Of a stretch of 34,660 nucleotides of DNA, positions 9,469-16,917 are shown in pieces (position 1 is the first letter of the stretch; every line of letters starts with the position of its first letter). The notes beneath the pieces were generated by a model that was given only the letters and a program-made list of their open reading frames with translations, searched no databases and was not told the origin of the DNA. Source of the stretch: Candidatus Merdinaster equi (GTDB lineage: Bacteria > Bacillota > Clostridia > Lachnospirales > Lachnospiraceae); NCBI GenBank assembly GCA_018064935.1, contig JAGHUF010000050.1, positions 1-34,660 on the forward strand. The letters run 5' to 3'. A program made the position numbers and the translations under genes.

Positions 9469-10308
9469 TCATACTAATTCCCAAAATGCAATAGCACTTG
9501 CCGCCGCAACATTAAGTGAGTCAACCTCTCTCGCCATCGGTATCTTAACAATAAAATCTGCTTCCTCAATTGTTTTCTGGGACAATCCCAATCCTTCATT
9601 CCCCAACACGATTGCCAATTTGTCACATTCTTTCAATTTGGAATCTTCCAATCCTATACACCGATCATCCAAAGCCATTGCCGCACATTTAAAACCTTTA
9701 GCATGCGCATAGGAACAAACACTATTCCCCTCTGGGATATAAGCCCATGGAATACTGAAAACATTACCCATACTAACCCTCAGACATCTCCTGTATAACG
9801 GGTCAACGCAATCTGCTGTCAGAAGAAATCCATCAATCCCAAGAGCCGCTGCAGATCTAATAATTGCTCCCATATTTGTCGGATTTACAACTGATTCAAG
9901 CACAGCAATTCTGCGTGCATTATCGCTTTCAAGAAAAGAAGCATCATCATTCAGCATTCCTCTTCTCTTTATCGCGCACAACATTCCCCTCGTCAGATGT
10001 ATACCTGTCAGTTTCGATAGCACCTCATCATCGGCATAATAACACGGTACACTCTCCCCATAGCCAATATGTACTTTATCAAGCACTTCGCTGACTAAAG
10101 GCTCTCTATACTTGTCAGGACTCTCCATCAGAATAGCGACAGGTTCGTAACCAGCATCAAGTGCCCGCAATATTACTTTGGGACTTTCTGCAATGAAATA
10201 TCCAGGTTCAGGTTCATTATAGTGCTTAAGCTCATGTTCTGATAAATTTGCAAATAGAGCTACTCTCTCATCCTCTATTGAATGTATTTGAATCATCCAA
10301 ATACCCAT
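9469..10308 (-). CDS. TrmH-family (SpoU) RNA 2'-O-methyltransferase
   Basis: Predicted to methylate a ribose 2'-OH in tRNA or rRNA using S-adenosylmethionine. About 279 residues: an N-terminal substrate-binding part (about 1-115) and a C-terminal SPOUT knot domain with the three SpoU motifs, NPTNMGAIIRSAAALG near 143, IVLGNEGLGLS near 235, and IPMAREVDSLNVAAASAIAFWEL at the end. The target base is unknown. The start is uncertain: the ATG at 10308 has AAAAGG only one base away, whereas the ATG at 10296 has it 13 bases away. Only 65 bases separate it from purF, and those hold the purF terminator, so it may live on read-through. It ends just before the carA promoter. Confidence 0.85.
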   Translation of the reverse strand: MGIWMIQIHSIEDERVALFANLSEHELKHYNEPEPGYFIAESPKVILRALDAGYEPVAILMESPDKYREPLVSEVLDKVHIGYGESVPCYYADDEVLSKLTGIHLTRGMLCAIKRRGMLNDDASFLESDNARRIAVLESVVNPTNMGAIIRSAAALGIDGFLLTADCVDPLYRRCLRVSMGNVFSIPWAYIPEGNSVCSYAHAKGFKCAAMALDDRCIGLEDSKLKECDKLAIVLGNEGLGLSQKTIEEADFIVKIPMAREVDSLNVAAASAIAFWELV

Positions 10309-10318
10309 ACCTTTTCAT

Positions 10319-10355
10319 AAAAAAATTGATGCAGACATAATCTATGCTGCATCAA
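10319..10355 (-). terminator. Terminator after purF
   Basis: Perfect 9-bp stem TTGATGCAG / CTGCATCAA with a 12-base loop and seven T, ending just before the methyltransferase start codon. No promoter fits between it and that gene. Confidence 0.85.
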
Positions 10356-10373
10356 TAATATATTACATATATT

Positions 10374-11759
10374 TCATTCTTCGCAAGGTGTCACAGTTGG
10401 GTATTCGCCTGTGAAACAAGCCGTACACAGAGGTAAATCACCTGTCATCTGAGTAATATCTTCCACCTTCATATATCCAAGAGAATCAGCTCCAATTCGC
10501 TCACGTATTTCTTCGACACTGAACTTATTTGCTATCAGCTGCGAATTATCAGGCACATCTGTGCCATAATAACACGGATGTAAAAAAGGAGGTGACGATA
10601 TTCTTACATGAACTTCAAGCGCACCCGCCTCTCTAAGCATTCGAATAAGATTCGCAATTGTTGTTCCTCTAACAATTGAATCATCAATGAGAACAATCCT
10701 TTTTCCCTTCACCACATCACCGAGCACACTAAGCTTCATATGGACTGAAGACTCTCGTTCTTTCTGAGTCGGTTTTATAAAGGTTCGACCAATATAGCTA
10801 TTTTTGTGAAAAGCAAAAGCAAAGGGAAGTCCAGCCTCCTGTGCATATCCCTGTGCTGCTGCAAGACCAGATTCTGGAACTCCAGTTACAAGATCTGCCT
10901 CCACAGGATATGCCTTGGCAAGAGCAGCTCCACCTCTTATCCTTGAACTGTATATGCTGACATCATCCATCACAGAATCTAATCTCGCAAAATAAATATA
11001 TTCAAAAATACAATGTGCCTGCTTGTCATTACATAGCTCTGTATCTGACGAAAGCCCTTCCTCTGAAATAGTCAGAATCTCTCCCGGCTTTACATCTCTT
11101 ACGAATTCAGCCCCAACTGCAGATATTGCACAGCTCTCTGAAGCTATGATATAGCTATCATCCTTCTTGCCTATGCACATTGGTTTAAGTCCTAATGTAT
11201 CACGCATAGCAACAAGCTTACGAGGACTCATAAGGATAACAGCATATCCACCGATTAGTTTGCCTGCAGCTCGCTTAACTGCCTCTTCTATTGATGGTGC
11301 TCCCGCCCTCTCTTTAGCCACAAGGCACGCAAGCACTTCTGAATCAGTCGTCCCTCTAAGTGTGAGTCCCTCAGAAAACAGCTGTTCTCTCAATTCATCT
11401 GTATTCACAATGTTTCCATTATGCACAACGGCAAGCGTTCCCTTCAGGTATCTAAATGCAATGGGCTGAGCATTTTCAATATTACTTGCACCAGTTGTCG
11501 AATATCTTACATGACCTACGCCAATATTCCCCTGAAGCTTGGACAGCGTCTCCGAATCAAACACCTCGCTCACAACGCCCATCTCTTTGTGCAGACACAG
11601 ATTCCCCAATTCAGCATCCGTTTTACATACAGCTATTCCTGCAGATTCCTGACCTCTATGCTGCAATGACATAAGCCCATAATATATATCACCAGCTACA
11701 TTAGTGCCTTCATTTGACCATATTCCAAATACACCACATTCCTCATGAACTCCGCTCAT
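10374..11759 (-). CDS. purF: Amidophosphoribosyltransferase
   Basis: First committed step of purine synthesis: PRPP plus glutamine gives phosphoribosylamine. 461 residues from the ATG at 11759, which has AAAGGA 8 bases upstream; longer in-frame starts would run into the leader terminator. A short propeptide (MSGVHEE) precedes Cys8 in EECGVFGIW, the glutaminase nucleophile exposed by cleavage. The phosphoribosyltransferase half has the PRPP loop IVLIDDSIVRGTT near residue 350. Cysteines in AHCIFEYIYFARLDS, PPFLHPCYYG and LPLCTACFTGEYPT match the four ligands of the 4Fe-4S cluster in the Bacillus-type enzyme, which makes it oxygen-sensitive. It stands apart from the rest of the pur genes, with its own promoter, leader attenuator and terminator. 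Confidence 0.97.
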   Translation of the reverse strand: MSGVHEECGVFGIWSNEGTNVAGDIYYGLMSLQHRGQESAGIAVCKTDAELGNLCLHKEMGVVSEVFDSETLSKLQGNIGVGHVRYSTTGASNIENAQPIAFRYLKGTLAVVHNGNIVNTDELREQLFSEGLTLRGTTDSEVLACLVAKERAGAPSIEEAVKRAAGKLIGGYAVILMSPRKLVAMRDTLGLKPMCIGKKDDSYIIASESCAISAVGAEFVRDVKPGEILTISEEGLSSDTELCNDKQAHCIFEYIYFARLDSVMDDVSIYSSRIRGGAALAKAYPVEADLVTGVPESGLAAAQGYAQEAGLPFAFAFHKNSYIGRTFIKPTQKERESSVHMKLSVLGDVVKGKRIVLIDDSIVRGTTIANLIRMLREAGALEVHVRISSPPFLHPCYYGTDVPDNSQLIANKFSVEEIRERIGADSLGYMKVEDITQMTGDLPLCTACFTGEYPTVTPCEE

Positions 11760-11791
11760 CTGTATATTCCTTTCGGGATTGTGTAAATAGT

Positions 11792-11847
11792 AAAAAAAAC
11801 AGCGCCACAAACAATCCTTTAACTGTTTGTAGCGCCTTTGCTAACAA
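11792..11847 (-). promoter_or_regulatory. Leader attenuator of purF with AGCAAAGGCGCT box
   Basis: 12-bp stem GCGCTACAAACA (11824-11835) with TGTTTGTGGCGC (11802-11813), one T-G pair, a 10-base loop, then eight T after a short CTG/TG step (11792-11799). The 12-mer AGCAAAGGCGCT is at 11831-11842. The rival hairpin TAGC-AAAGGC-GCTA (11830-11843) has the A1/G4 hexaloop; three further pairs (TTG/CAA) could form across a one-base bulge if the transcript starts early enough. The stem sequence differs from those of the glnN and carA copies while pairing is kept. Confidence 0.75.
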
Positions 11848-11851
11848 GGTC

Positions 11852-11880
11852 ATGTTATACCTTTTATTTTACTAAGTCAA
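11852..11880 (-). promoter_or_regulatory. Promoter of purF
   Basis: TTGACT (11875-11880), 17-base spacer, TAACAT (11852-11857). The -35 box directly follows the stop codon of the YcxB-like gene. Start expected near 11845, a few bases before the 12-mer. Confidence 0.75.
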
Positions 11881-12408
11881 TTAAATATTATTTTTACGAG
11901 TATTAACATACTGAATAAGTTCCGCACTATCCCCACCTGATATAGTATCCTTATTTATCCAGAAATAAAGCTGTCCCTTCAGAATAAATATAATTAAATT
12001 CTGTGTTTCGGTAATGCTCTCTATATCTTTGTACCAGTACTCCCTGCTATCGTCTGAATTACCGACAGATTCTATCTTATCCTCATTAAATGAAATAAAC
12101 TTCTCATATGCATCAACATGATATGTTGTCTTAATCTGCTCGAGCAAACGAACTGCTATCCTGTCCTGAGTACGTCTAGCGCCAAAAAACAATATAACTG
12201 TAAAGACTACTGTCCCAACAGCAACCATTCCATAGTTGATAAGATTATTACTTAAGAATTCCGAAGGTCTTCTGAGCGCAACAAAATATAATAGTGCTGC
12301 AAATACCAAAAGGTCTATAATGACATACATTACCTTCATTTTCTTACTAAGTTCCTTTGCAACCTCTTTACAGGCTTCAATATTAACTATGCATTTTGCA
12401 GTAAACAT
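11881..12408 (-). CDS. YcxB-like membrane protein
   Basis: 175 residues with two close membrane helices (about residues 28-47 and 57-79) and a C-terminal soluble part. The block SREYWYKDIESITETQNLIIFILKGQLYFWINK resembles the YcxB-like C-terminal domain (PF14317 type), a PH-like module of unknown role. The ATG at 12408 has AAAGGAG 9 bases upstream. The first 22 bases overlap the end of the phosphatase gene, so the two are almost certainly one transcript. Function is unknown. Confidence 0.65.
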   Translation of the reverse strand: MFTAKCIVNIEACKEVAKELSKKMKVMYVIIDLLVFAALLYFVALRRPSEFLSNNLINYGMVAVGTVVFTVILFFGARRTQDRIAVRLLEQIKTTYHVDAYEKFISFNEDKIESVGNSDDSREYWYKDIESITETQNLIIFILKGQLYFWINKDTISGGDSAELIQYVNTRKNNI

Positions 12409-13400
12409 CTAAATTTCTCCTTTAAATACTCATATCTTAATCTTTTCTCTTCTTTTTCAAAATGGACCTCTCGGAATTGTTCAGGGCAATTCTCATAATC
12501 AAGGACCTCACCCGCAAATTGCTCACTGGTCAAATCAAATACTACTCCATCAACTACGTTAAAACAATGGAAGTTTCCTCCTGACCTTGGAACACCATAT
12601 ACTTTCCCACCAAATATATCCTGAACAAGAAAAGCAGTAATACTGCATTGTCCGAGTGTCATATTATCCCTTGTCCAGCCCAGTCTCATTCTGGGCGCAC
12701 ATGTATATTCGCACCAGATTTTTGATAAATAATCATACATATCGATAGGATTCTTTATCGCTCCCCAGACGGTCTCTGCCTGAGGAACAGGTTTAAGATT
12801 TACAATTCCCTCCGCATATGCCCCGTAGAATTCATATTTTTTTGCAGCAAATCGAAATTCATTCAGGCTGCAGTTTTTTACAGAAAAAGAAGCATACTCT
12901 TCATTTGTCATATCTTCAAAATAAGACTTAACAACTCGCGCAATTCCATTATGCGCTACTAGAATATATATCCTACTGTCATCTGCAAGTTCATCCAGAA
13001 GATTGTATATTCTCTGTGCCATCTGGAGCATTGATTCCCCAGTTCCGTAATGATTGACAAACTGCCTTTTATCAGCTTTAAAATCTTCACGATTCCTTGG
13101 AGATGTTCCTTCCCATTTACCAAAATTCTGTTCAAATAAACGCTTTTCTTCTCTCGCTGGAATGCCAGTTACCTTCGAAATAATTAGTGCTGTCTCCCTC
13201 GCCCTTTCCAGCGGAGAATATAGAATCGCATCCGCTTTTACTCTGGAATCAAGGATAAGCTTTGCAGTCTCGCCAGCCTGCTCTACACCCTTTGCGGTCA
13301 GTGGAACGTCCGTTGATCCGCATATCTTATCTAACACATTCCATTCGCTCTGACCATGTCTTACGAAAAATAAACTTTTGTATTCACATTTTTTATCCAT
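12387..13400 (-). CDS. Histidine phosphatase fused to a YunG-like domain
   Basis: 337 residues in two parts. Residues 8-195 are a phosphoglycerate-mutase-like histidine phosphatase: the catalytic FFVRHGQSEWN (His15), YSPLERARET and the second His in LVAHNGIARVV (His150). Residues about 205-325 are a separate domain resembling Bacillus YunG, with GQCSITAFLVQDIFGG (Cys252), GGNFHCFN (His278) and VFDLTSEQF (Asp289). The order Cys, His, Asp is what a papain- or transglutaminase-like fold would use, but activity is unproven. The ATG at 13400 follows GAGGA by 5 bases. That site lies in a 28-base repeat found again near 34500. It overlaps the YcxB-like gene downstream. The phosphatase substrate is unknown. 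The YunG match is from memory of the family pattern. Confidence 0.7.
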   Translation of the reverse strand: MDKKCEYKSLFFVRHGQSEWNVLDKICGSTDVPLTAKGVEQAGETAKLILDSRVKADAILYSPLERARETALIISKVTGIPAREEKRLFEQNFGKWEGTSPRNREDFKADKRQFVNHYGTGESMLQMAQRIYNLLDELADDSRIYILVAHNGIARVVKSYFEDMTNEEYASFSVKNCSLNEFRFAAKKYEFYGAYAEGIVNLKPVPQAETVWGAIKNPIDMYDYLSKIWCEYTCAPRMRLGWTRDNMTLGQCSITAFLVQDIFGGKVYGVPRSGGNFHCFNVVDGVVFDLTSEQFAGEVLDYENCPEQFREVHFEKEEKRLRYEYLKEKFRCLLQNA

Positions 13401-13406
13401 ATTATT

Positions 13407-13434
13407 CCTCATCTCTGAGCAACTTGCCTCGAAG
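13407..13434 (-). repeat. 28-base repeat carrying a ribosome binding site, copy 1
   Basis: Reads CTTCGAGGCAAG, three variable bases, then CTCAGAGATGAGG. It matches the copy at 34490-34517 at 24 of 28 positions. CTCA and TGAG can pair across a GAGA (GNRA-type) loop, and the terminal GAGG(A) is the ribosome binding site of the phosphatase gene. It lies between yraN and that gene. Confidence 0.7.
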
Positions 13435-13448
13435 CGGCGCATCAACCT

Positions 13449-13847
13449 CTATATATGATATTCAAACGCATTTTGAATCCAGGTCAGTTCATCACCATCA
13501 ATCGCAATGACATCAAATCTTATCATCATATTGGCACATTCAGGATGTTCCATCAGATAGGCACCTGCCACACGGCATATTTGCCTCTGTTTACGAGAAT
13601 CAACAGCCTGCGCCGCATATCCCCTATCTAATCCCGACCGCTTTTTTACTTCCACAAAAATAAGCGTCCTAACTCCCACACCTTTTTCATTTGAGGAAAA
13701 CTGCATGGAGGACTCACCTTCACCAATCAGGTCAATCTCTCCAAGTTTGTGAAAACGATAATTCTTATCAATAATTCTAACACCATGCTGCTCAAGATAT
13801 ACTGCCGCAGCAATCTCTCCAGCATTACCTTCTGCTCTCTTATTCAA
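13449..13847 (-). CDS. yraN: YraN / UPF0102 nuclease-like protein
   Basis: 132 residues, full length for the family. The fold is that of a restriction-endonuclease-like (PD-(D/E)xK) protein; Glu11 in EGNAGEIAA, Asp39 in LGEIDLIG, and Glu66 with Lys68 in FVEVKKRSG would form the acidic and basic active-site cluster. Its cellular role is not settled. The start is TTG at 13847, overlapping the stop of the upstream gene as TTGA. A family-typical N-terminus (NKRAEGNAGE) starts right there and no usable ATG exists, so translational coupling is likely. A ribosome binding site is weak (AGG 11 bases away). Confidence 0.85.
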   Translation of the reverse strand: MNKRAEGNAGEIAAAVYLEQHGVRIIDKNYRFHKLGEIDLIGEGESSMQFSSNEKGVGVRTLIFVEVKKRSGLDRGYAAQAVDSRKQRQICRVAGAYLMEHPECANMMIRFDVIAIDGDELTWIQNAFEYHI

Positions 13848-14152
13848 GGATGAAGTACCTGTCCATTCTTCTCCATTTTTGCACGAATTTTATCCATTGC
13901 ATCAACAAAGACAAGTATCTCCGCAACTACCTCATAAAGTTCTGGAGGAATAAGGTCTCCTATTTCCAGTTTGGAAAGTGTTCCTGCAAGTTTCGCATCC
14001 TCATGAACAGGAACATCCGCTTCTTTTGCTGCTTCAATAATCTTTTCTGCAAGCCTACCCTTACCTGTAGCTACAATCTTTGGTGCCGCATCGGACGGGT
14101 CATACTCCAGCGCAATTGCTGTTTTATTCTTTAGATTTTTTTCTTCTGCCAT
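13844..14152 (-). CDS. FlhB C-terminal-domain-like protein (YlqH type)
   Basis: 102 residues matching only the cytoplasmic tail of the type III export switch protein FlhB/YscU: TAIALEYDPSDAAPKIVATGKG, then AKEADVPVHEDAKLAGTLSKLEIGDLIPPELYEVVAEIL. The NPTH self-cleavage site of true FlhB is missing; the protein starts where the cleaved fragment would begin, with NLKNKTA in place of NPTHYA. No membrane part is present. Bacillus ylqH is a comparable gene. It lies 38 bases after a FliK-like gene and overlaps yraN. In flagella FliK and the FlhB tail interact to switch export substrates, so the pairing is telling, but a role in this organism is inference. The ribosome binding site is poor. Confidence 0.8.
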   Translation of the reverse strand: MAEEKNLKNKTAIALEYDPSDAAPKIVATGKGRLAEKIIEAAKEADVPVHEDAKLAGTLSKLEIGDLIPPELYEVVAEILVFVDAMDKIRAKMEKNGQVLHP

Positions 14153-14190
14153 AATTTATCGTACCGCCGTCTTAATCCATTACAATATGT

Positions 14191-16101
14191 CTAAACTAGC
14201 GCCTCAAATGATTGCCTTGCCAGAAAAGTAGCTCCTGGAGTTATTCCACCAATCGTCACCGCATCCTTCAGCATTTCATCAAACGGACTTCCTTCCTCCT
14301 TCGTGTCCATCGGCATGACTTTAGAATTAAGTCTGTAACCCTTATCATTCAGATGTCCATCCAGTTCGTCCATATGATCTGCCAGAAAATCGATAACCGG
14401 CTCATCTTCAAGATAAAACTTTGTTGATACAACATTATCTTTCAGTGCAACATATATATCCATATTACCAAGGTGATCCATCCCCAGTCGAAGCATGGCT
14501 GTTACTGCCCCATCTGATCGGGCCATATTTTTCTTATTCGTATATACATACAAATCGCCATTAGAATTCTGTTGATCCATTTTTATTGGCAACTGAAGAT
14601 ATGCAAAGTTTTGATTTAGTTCATTCAGAAAGTCCACATTCTTCTGCATATTCTGAAGCGGCTTTGCCCCCTCCGAATTCTCTTTTCCAGCGCTCTCCAA
14701 TGCCTTTTGAAGCGTCTGCGTTTCGCGAAGAACTCTCTCGTATAATTTTTTCACTGCATCATCTTCTGCAATTTCTTCCGGTTTTATCAACATTTTTCGA
14801 GAGATGACTTTCTGAAGTTCTCCCGCAAACCCTTCTCTATTCAGGATACTCTTAACCTTCTCACCTATCGCGGCATAGTTTTCTTTCTTTACTTCTCCTG
14901 AATCTGTAACATCTGGCTTTTTTTCTCTTTCAACTGTTCTTATCAGTTCACCAAATGCACTCTTAGTATCACCTGCTCCAAGTGACTCGATATCTTTTCC
15001 AGATGCCTTATTTGTCACATCTGAATTTATTTTATCCTCCGCATCAAATGACTTGAGCGCAGCAAGTGCTTTCTGCGCAGCACTCAGCTTACTCTGAACC
15101 TCTGCCTGTTCATTGTCGCTTGCGAGTATATCATTCCCATTGTTATCCGTTTTGACATTATCAGGTACATCATATTTTGCAGTTTCTCTGACACTGGGGT
15201 TATTGTATGATCCCTCTGACTGCTCATTTATATTATTCAGGAGATTTATCTCCCCTTTTTCACTTATCTCAGACTGTAATCCACCACCTGGCATATTATC
15301 CGCAGATAGTCCACCAATCTCCGTCTGTCCATTATTTGCATTAGCTTCAGCCTGCATTTTATCATCTGACGGAAAAAGAGTATGAAGCTCATCATCCACT
15401 TCTCCAAGAATATCAGAGAACAGTTTACCAAGCTTCTCTATATCTCCTTCGGATGCAACCTCACCAAGAACCGATGTCAGTCCGTCAGCAATTTCTCTTG
15501 CTCCATCTAGAATCTGCGTAGTCTGGTTTTTTAACCCAACAAACGACTCATACATGTCCTGACTAATCGGTAGTGACAGTTGTTTCATTTGGACAATATC
15601 ATCAGCCTTTGCCTCTGGCAGAATATTGACCTGTCTCATCATCTCAGCTAGATTTTTGGGAGCAATATTCATCCCCTGCTTCATCATTTCATCAGTCATT
15701 GCTATCGAGCGCTCATCGGCGGGAATACCAGCCATGTTTAAAGCCTTCAATATACTATTGTCCTGCGACAGATTGGTCTGAAGCGGAGATAATACTATCT
15801 GTCCCCCATCCTTAGCACGTACTTCAAAGTTAAGAACACTTCCAAGCGTGATGTTTGCATTTTCAACTCGGGCAGATATAGTCCCTCCCTGCTCAAGCTT
15901 GAGCGACAATGTCCCATCATCCATTGAAAGCACAGTTCCACGAACCTGATTACCTGGCACAAACGCATCCAGAATCTGCGCGCCAGAAATAGCGCTTCGA
16001 GTACCGCTTTCGCTTACCCCAGACGCATTCTGATTCGTCCCCATGTTCTCATGCAGACCTATATTCTGATTACCATAGTTTGCCAGTTCTGATATATTCA
16101 T
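14191..16101 (-). CDS. FliK-like protein (hook-length control C-terminal domain)
   Basis: 636 residues. The N-terminal 110 include a small beta-rich part (GNQVRGTVLSMDDGTLSLKL near 53). A long acidic, Asn/Ser/Glu-rich, low-complexity middle (about 230-410) looks disordered. The C-terminal region (about 505-605), with YLQLPIKM, GDLYVYTNKK, MDHLGNMDIYVALKDNVVSTKF and a closing helix, matches the flagellar hook-length control domain (PF02120). True FliK is a secreted ruler in flagellar operons; this gene sits between rnhB and the FlhB-tail gene, like Bacillus ylqG-ylqH, with no other flagellar gene in view. It starts one base after the rnhB stop (TAA-T-ATG), so it is coupled to it. The role is unclear. 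Confidence 0.75.
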   Translation of the reverse strand: MNISELANYGNQNIGLHENMGTNQNASGVSESGTRSAISGAQILDAFVPGNQVRGTVLSMDDGTLSLKLEQGGTISARVENANITLGSVLNFEVRAKDGGQIVLSPLQTNLSQDNSILKALNMAGIPADERSIAMTDEMMKQGMNIAPKNLAEMMRQVNILPEAKADDIVQMKQLSLPISQDMYESFVGLKNQTTQILDGAREIADGLTSVLGEVASEGDIEKLGKLFSDILGEVDDELHTLFPSDDKMQAEANANNGQTEIGGLSADNMPGGGLQSEISEKGEINLLNNINEQSEGSYNNPSVRETAKYDVPDNVKTDNNGNDILASDNEQAEVQSKLSAAQKALAALKSFDAEDKINSDVTNKASGKDIESLGAGDTKSAFGELIRTVEREKKPDVTDSGEVKKENYAAIGEKVKSILNREGFAGELQKVISRKMLIKPEEIAEDDAVKKLYERVLRETQTLQKALESAGKENSEGAKPLQNMQKNVDFLNELNQNFAYLQLPIKMDQQNSNGDLYVYTNKKNMARSDGAVTAMLRLGMDHLGNMDIYVALKDNVVSTKFYLEDEPVIDFLADHMDELDGHLNDKGYRLNSKVMPMDTKEEGSPFDEMLKDAVTIGGITPGATFLARQSFEALV

Positions 16102-16102
16102 A

Positions 16103-16864
16103 TTAATCTACAAAATTCCCTATAAAGCTGCGCCTATGAATTGGTGTTGGTCCATATTTGCGAAGTGCTTCAATATGCCCAGCACTTCCATATCCCATAT
16201 TCGAAGCAAATCCATATTCAGGATACTGCTTATCATATTCCTTCATAAGATTGTCTCTTGTAACCTTTGCAACAATACTTGCAGCTGCTATTGAAACACT
16301 CTTCGCATCTCCCTTTATTATAGGAATCTGTCTTATATTTACTTCAGGAATTGTAACAGCATCATTTAATAATATATCGGGTTTTACTGATAACTTCCCA
16401 ATAGCCTGTCGCATGGCTTCATATGTCGCCTGTAAAATATTAATTTCGTCGATTCTCTCAGGTCCAATGAATCCGAGCCCAACGCTTATTGCTGTCTCCA
16501 TGATTTGAGGTACAAGTTCCTCTCTCTTCTTGGCACTCACTTGCTTTGAATCGTTCAGATATAGTAGCTTACAATCCTTTGGCAAAATGACCGCACCTGC
16601 TACAACAGGACCTGCCAACGGGCCTCTACCAACCTCATCAATTCCACAAATATAGCCACACATCTCGTATTCCTTTTCATATTTCTTCATCAATTCAATG
16701 CGCGCCACTTCTGCTTCATATGCAGCTATCTGCTTCTTGGCCTTGGTTACAACTGCCTGCACAGATGCTCTTTCATCATCCTTTATGCTATCAATAAAAG
16801 AGGGCAGCTCATTAATTTGAGCTGCCTTATATTCATTCGTTATTTCCTTAAGAGATTTTGCCAT
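16103..16864 (-). CDS. rnhB: Ribonuclease HII
   Basis: Removes RNA from RNA-DNA hybrids and single ribonucleotides from DNA. 253 residues: an N-terminal helical extension of about 68 residues, as in Bacillus-type RnhB, then the catalytic domain with GIDEVGRGPLAGPVVAGA (Asp76 and Glu77), LNDAV (Asp168) and GDAKSVSIAAASIVAKVTRD. The ATG at 16864 has AAGGAG about 8 bases upstream. It continues the lepB-rbgA-lepB run and is tightly joined to the FliK-like gene. Confidence 0.95.
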   Translation of the reverse strand: MAKSLKEITNEYKAAQINELPSFIDSIKDDERASVQAVVTKAKKQIAAYEAEVARIELMKKYEKEYEMCGYICGIDEVGRGPLAGPVVAGAVILPKDCKLLYLNDSKQVSAKKREELVPQIMETAISVGLGFIGPERIDEINILQATYEAMRQAIGKLSVKPDILLNDAVTIPEVNIRQIPIIKGDAKSVSIAAASIVAKVTRDNLMKEYDKQYPEYGFASNMGYGSAGHIEALRKYGPTPIHRRSFIGNFVD

Positions 16865-16917
16865 ATGCTATTCTCCTTATCAAGTTCCTCAAAATATAGC
16901 TGCAGATTATCGTTATA

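Noticed and set aside
11760-11810. Longer N-terminus for PurF
   Set aside because: It would translate the leader terminator. The ATG at 11759 has a good ribosome binding site and places the catalytic Cys at residue 8, as the family needs.
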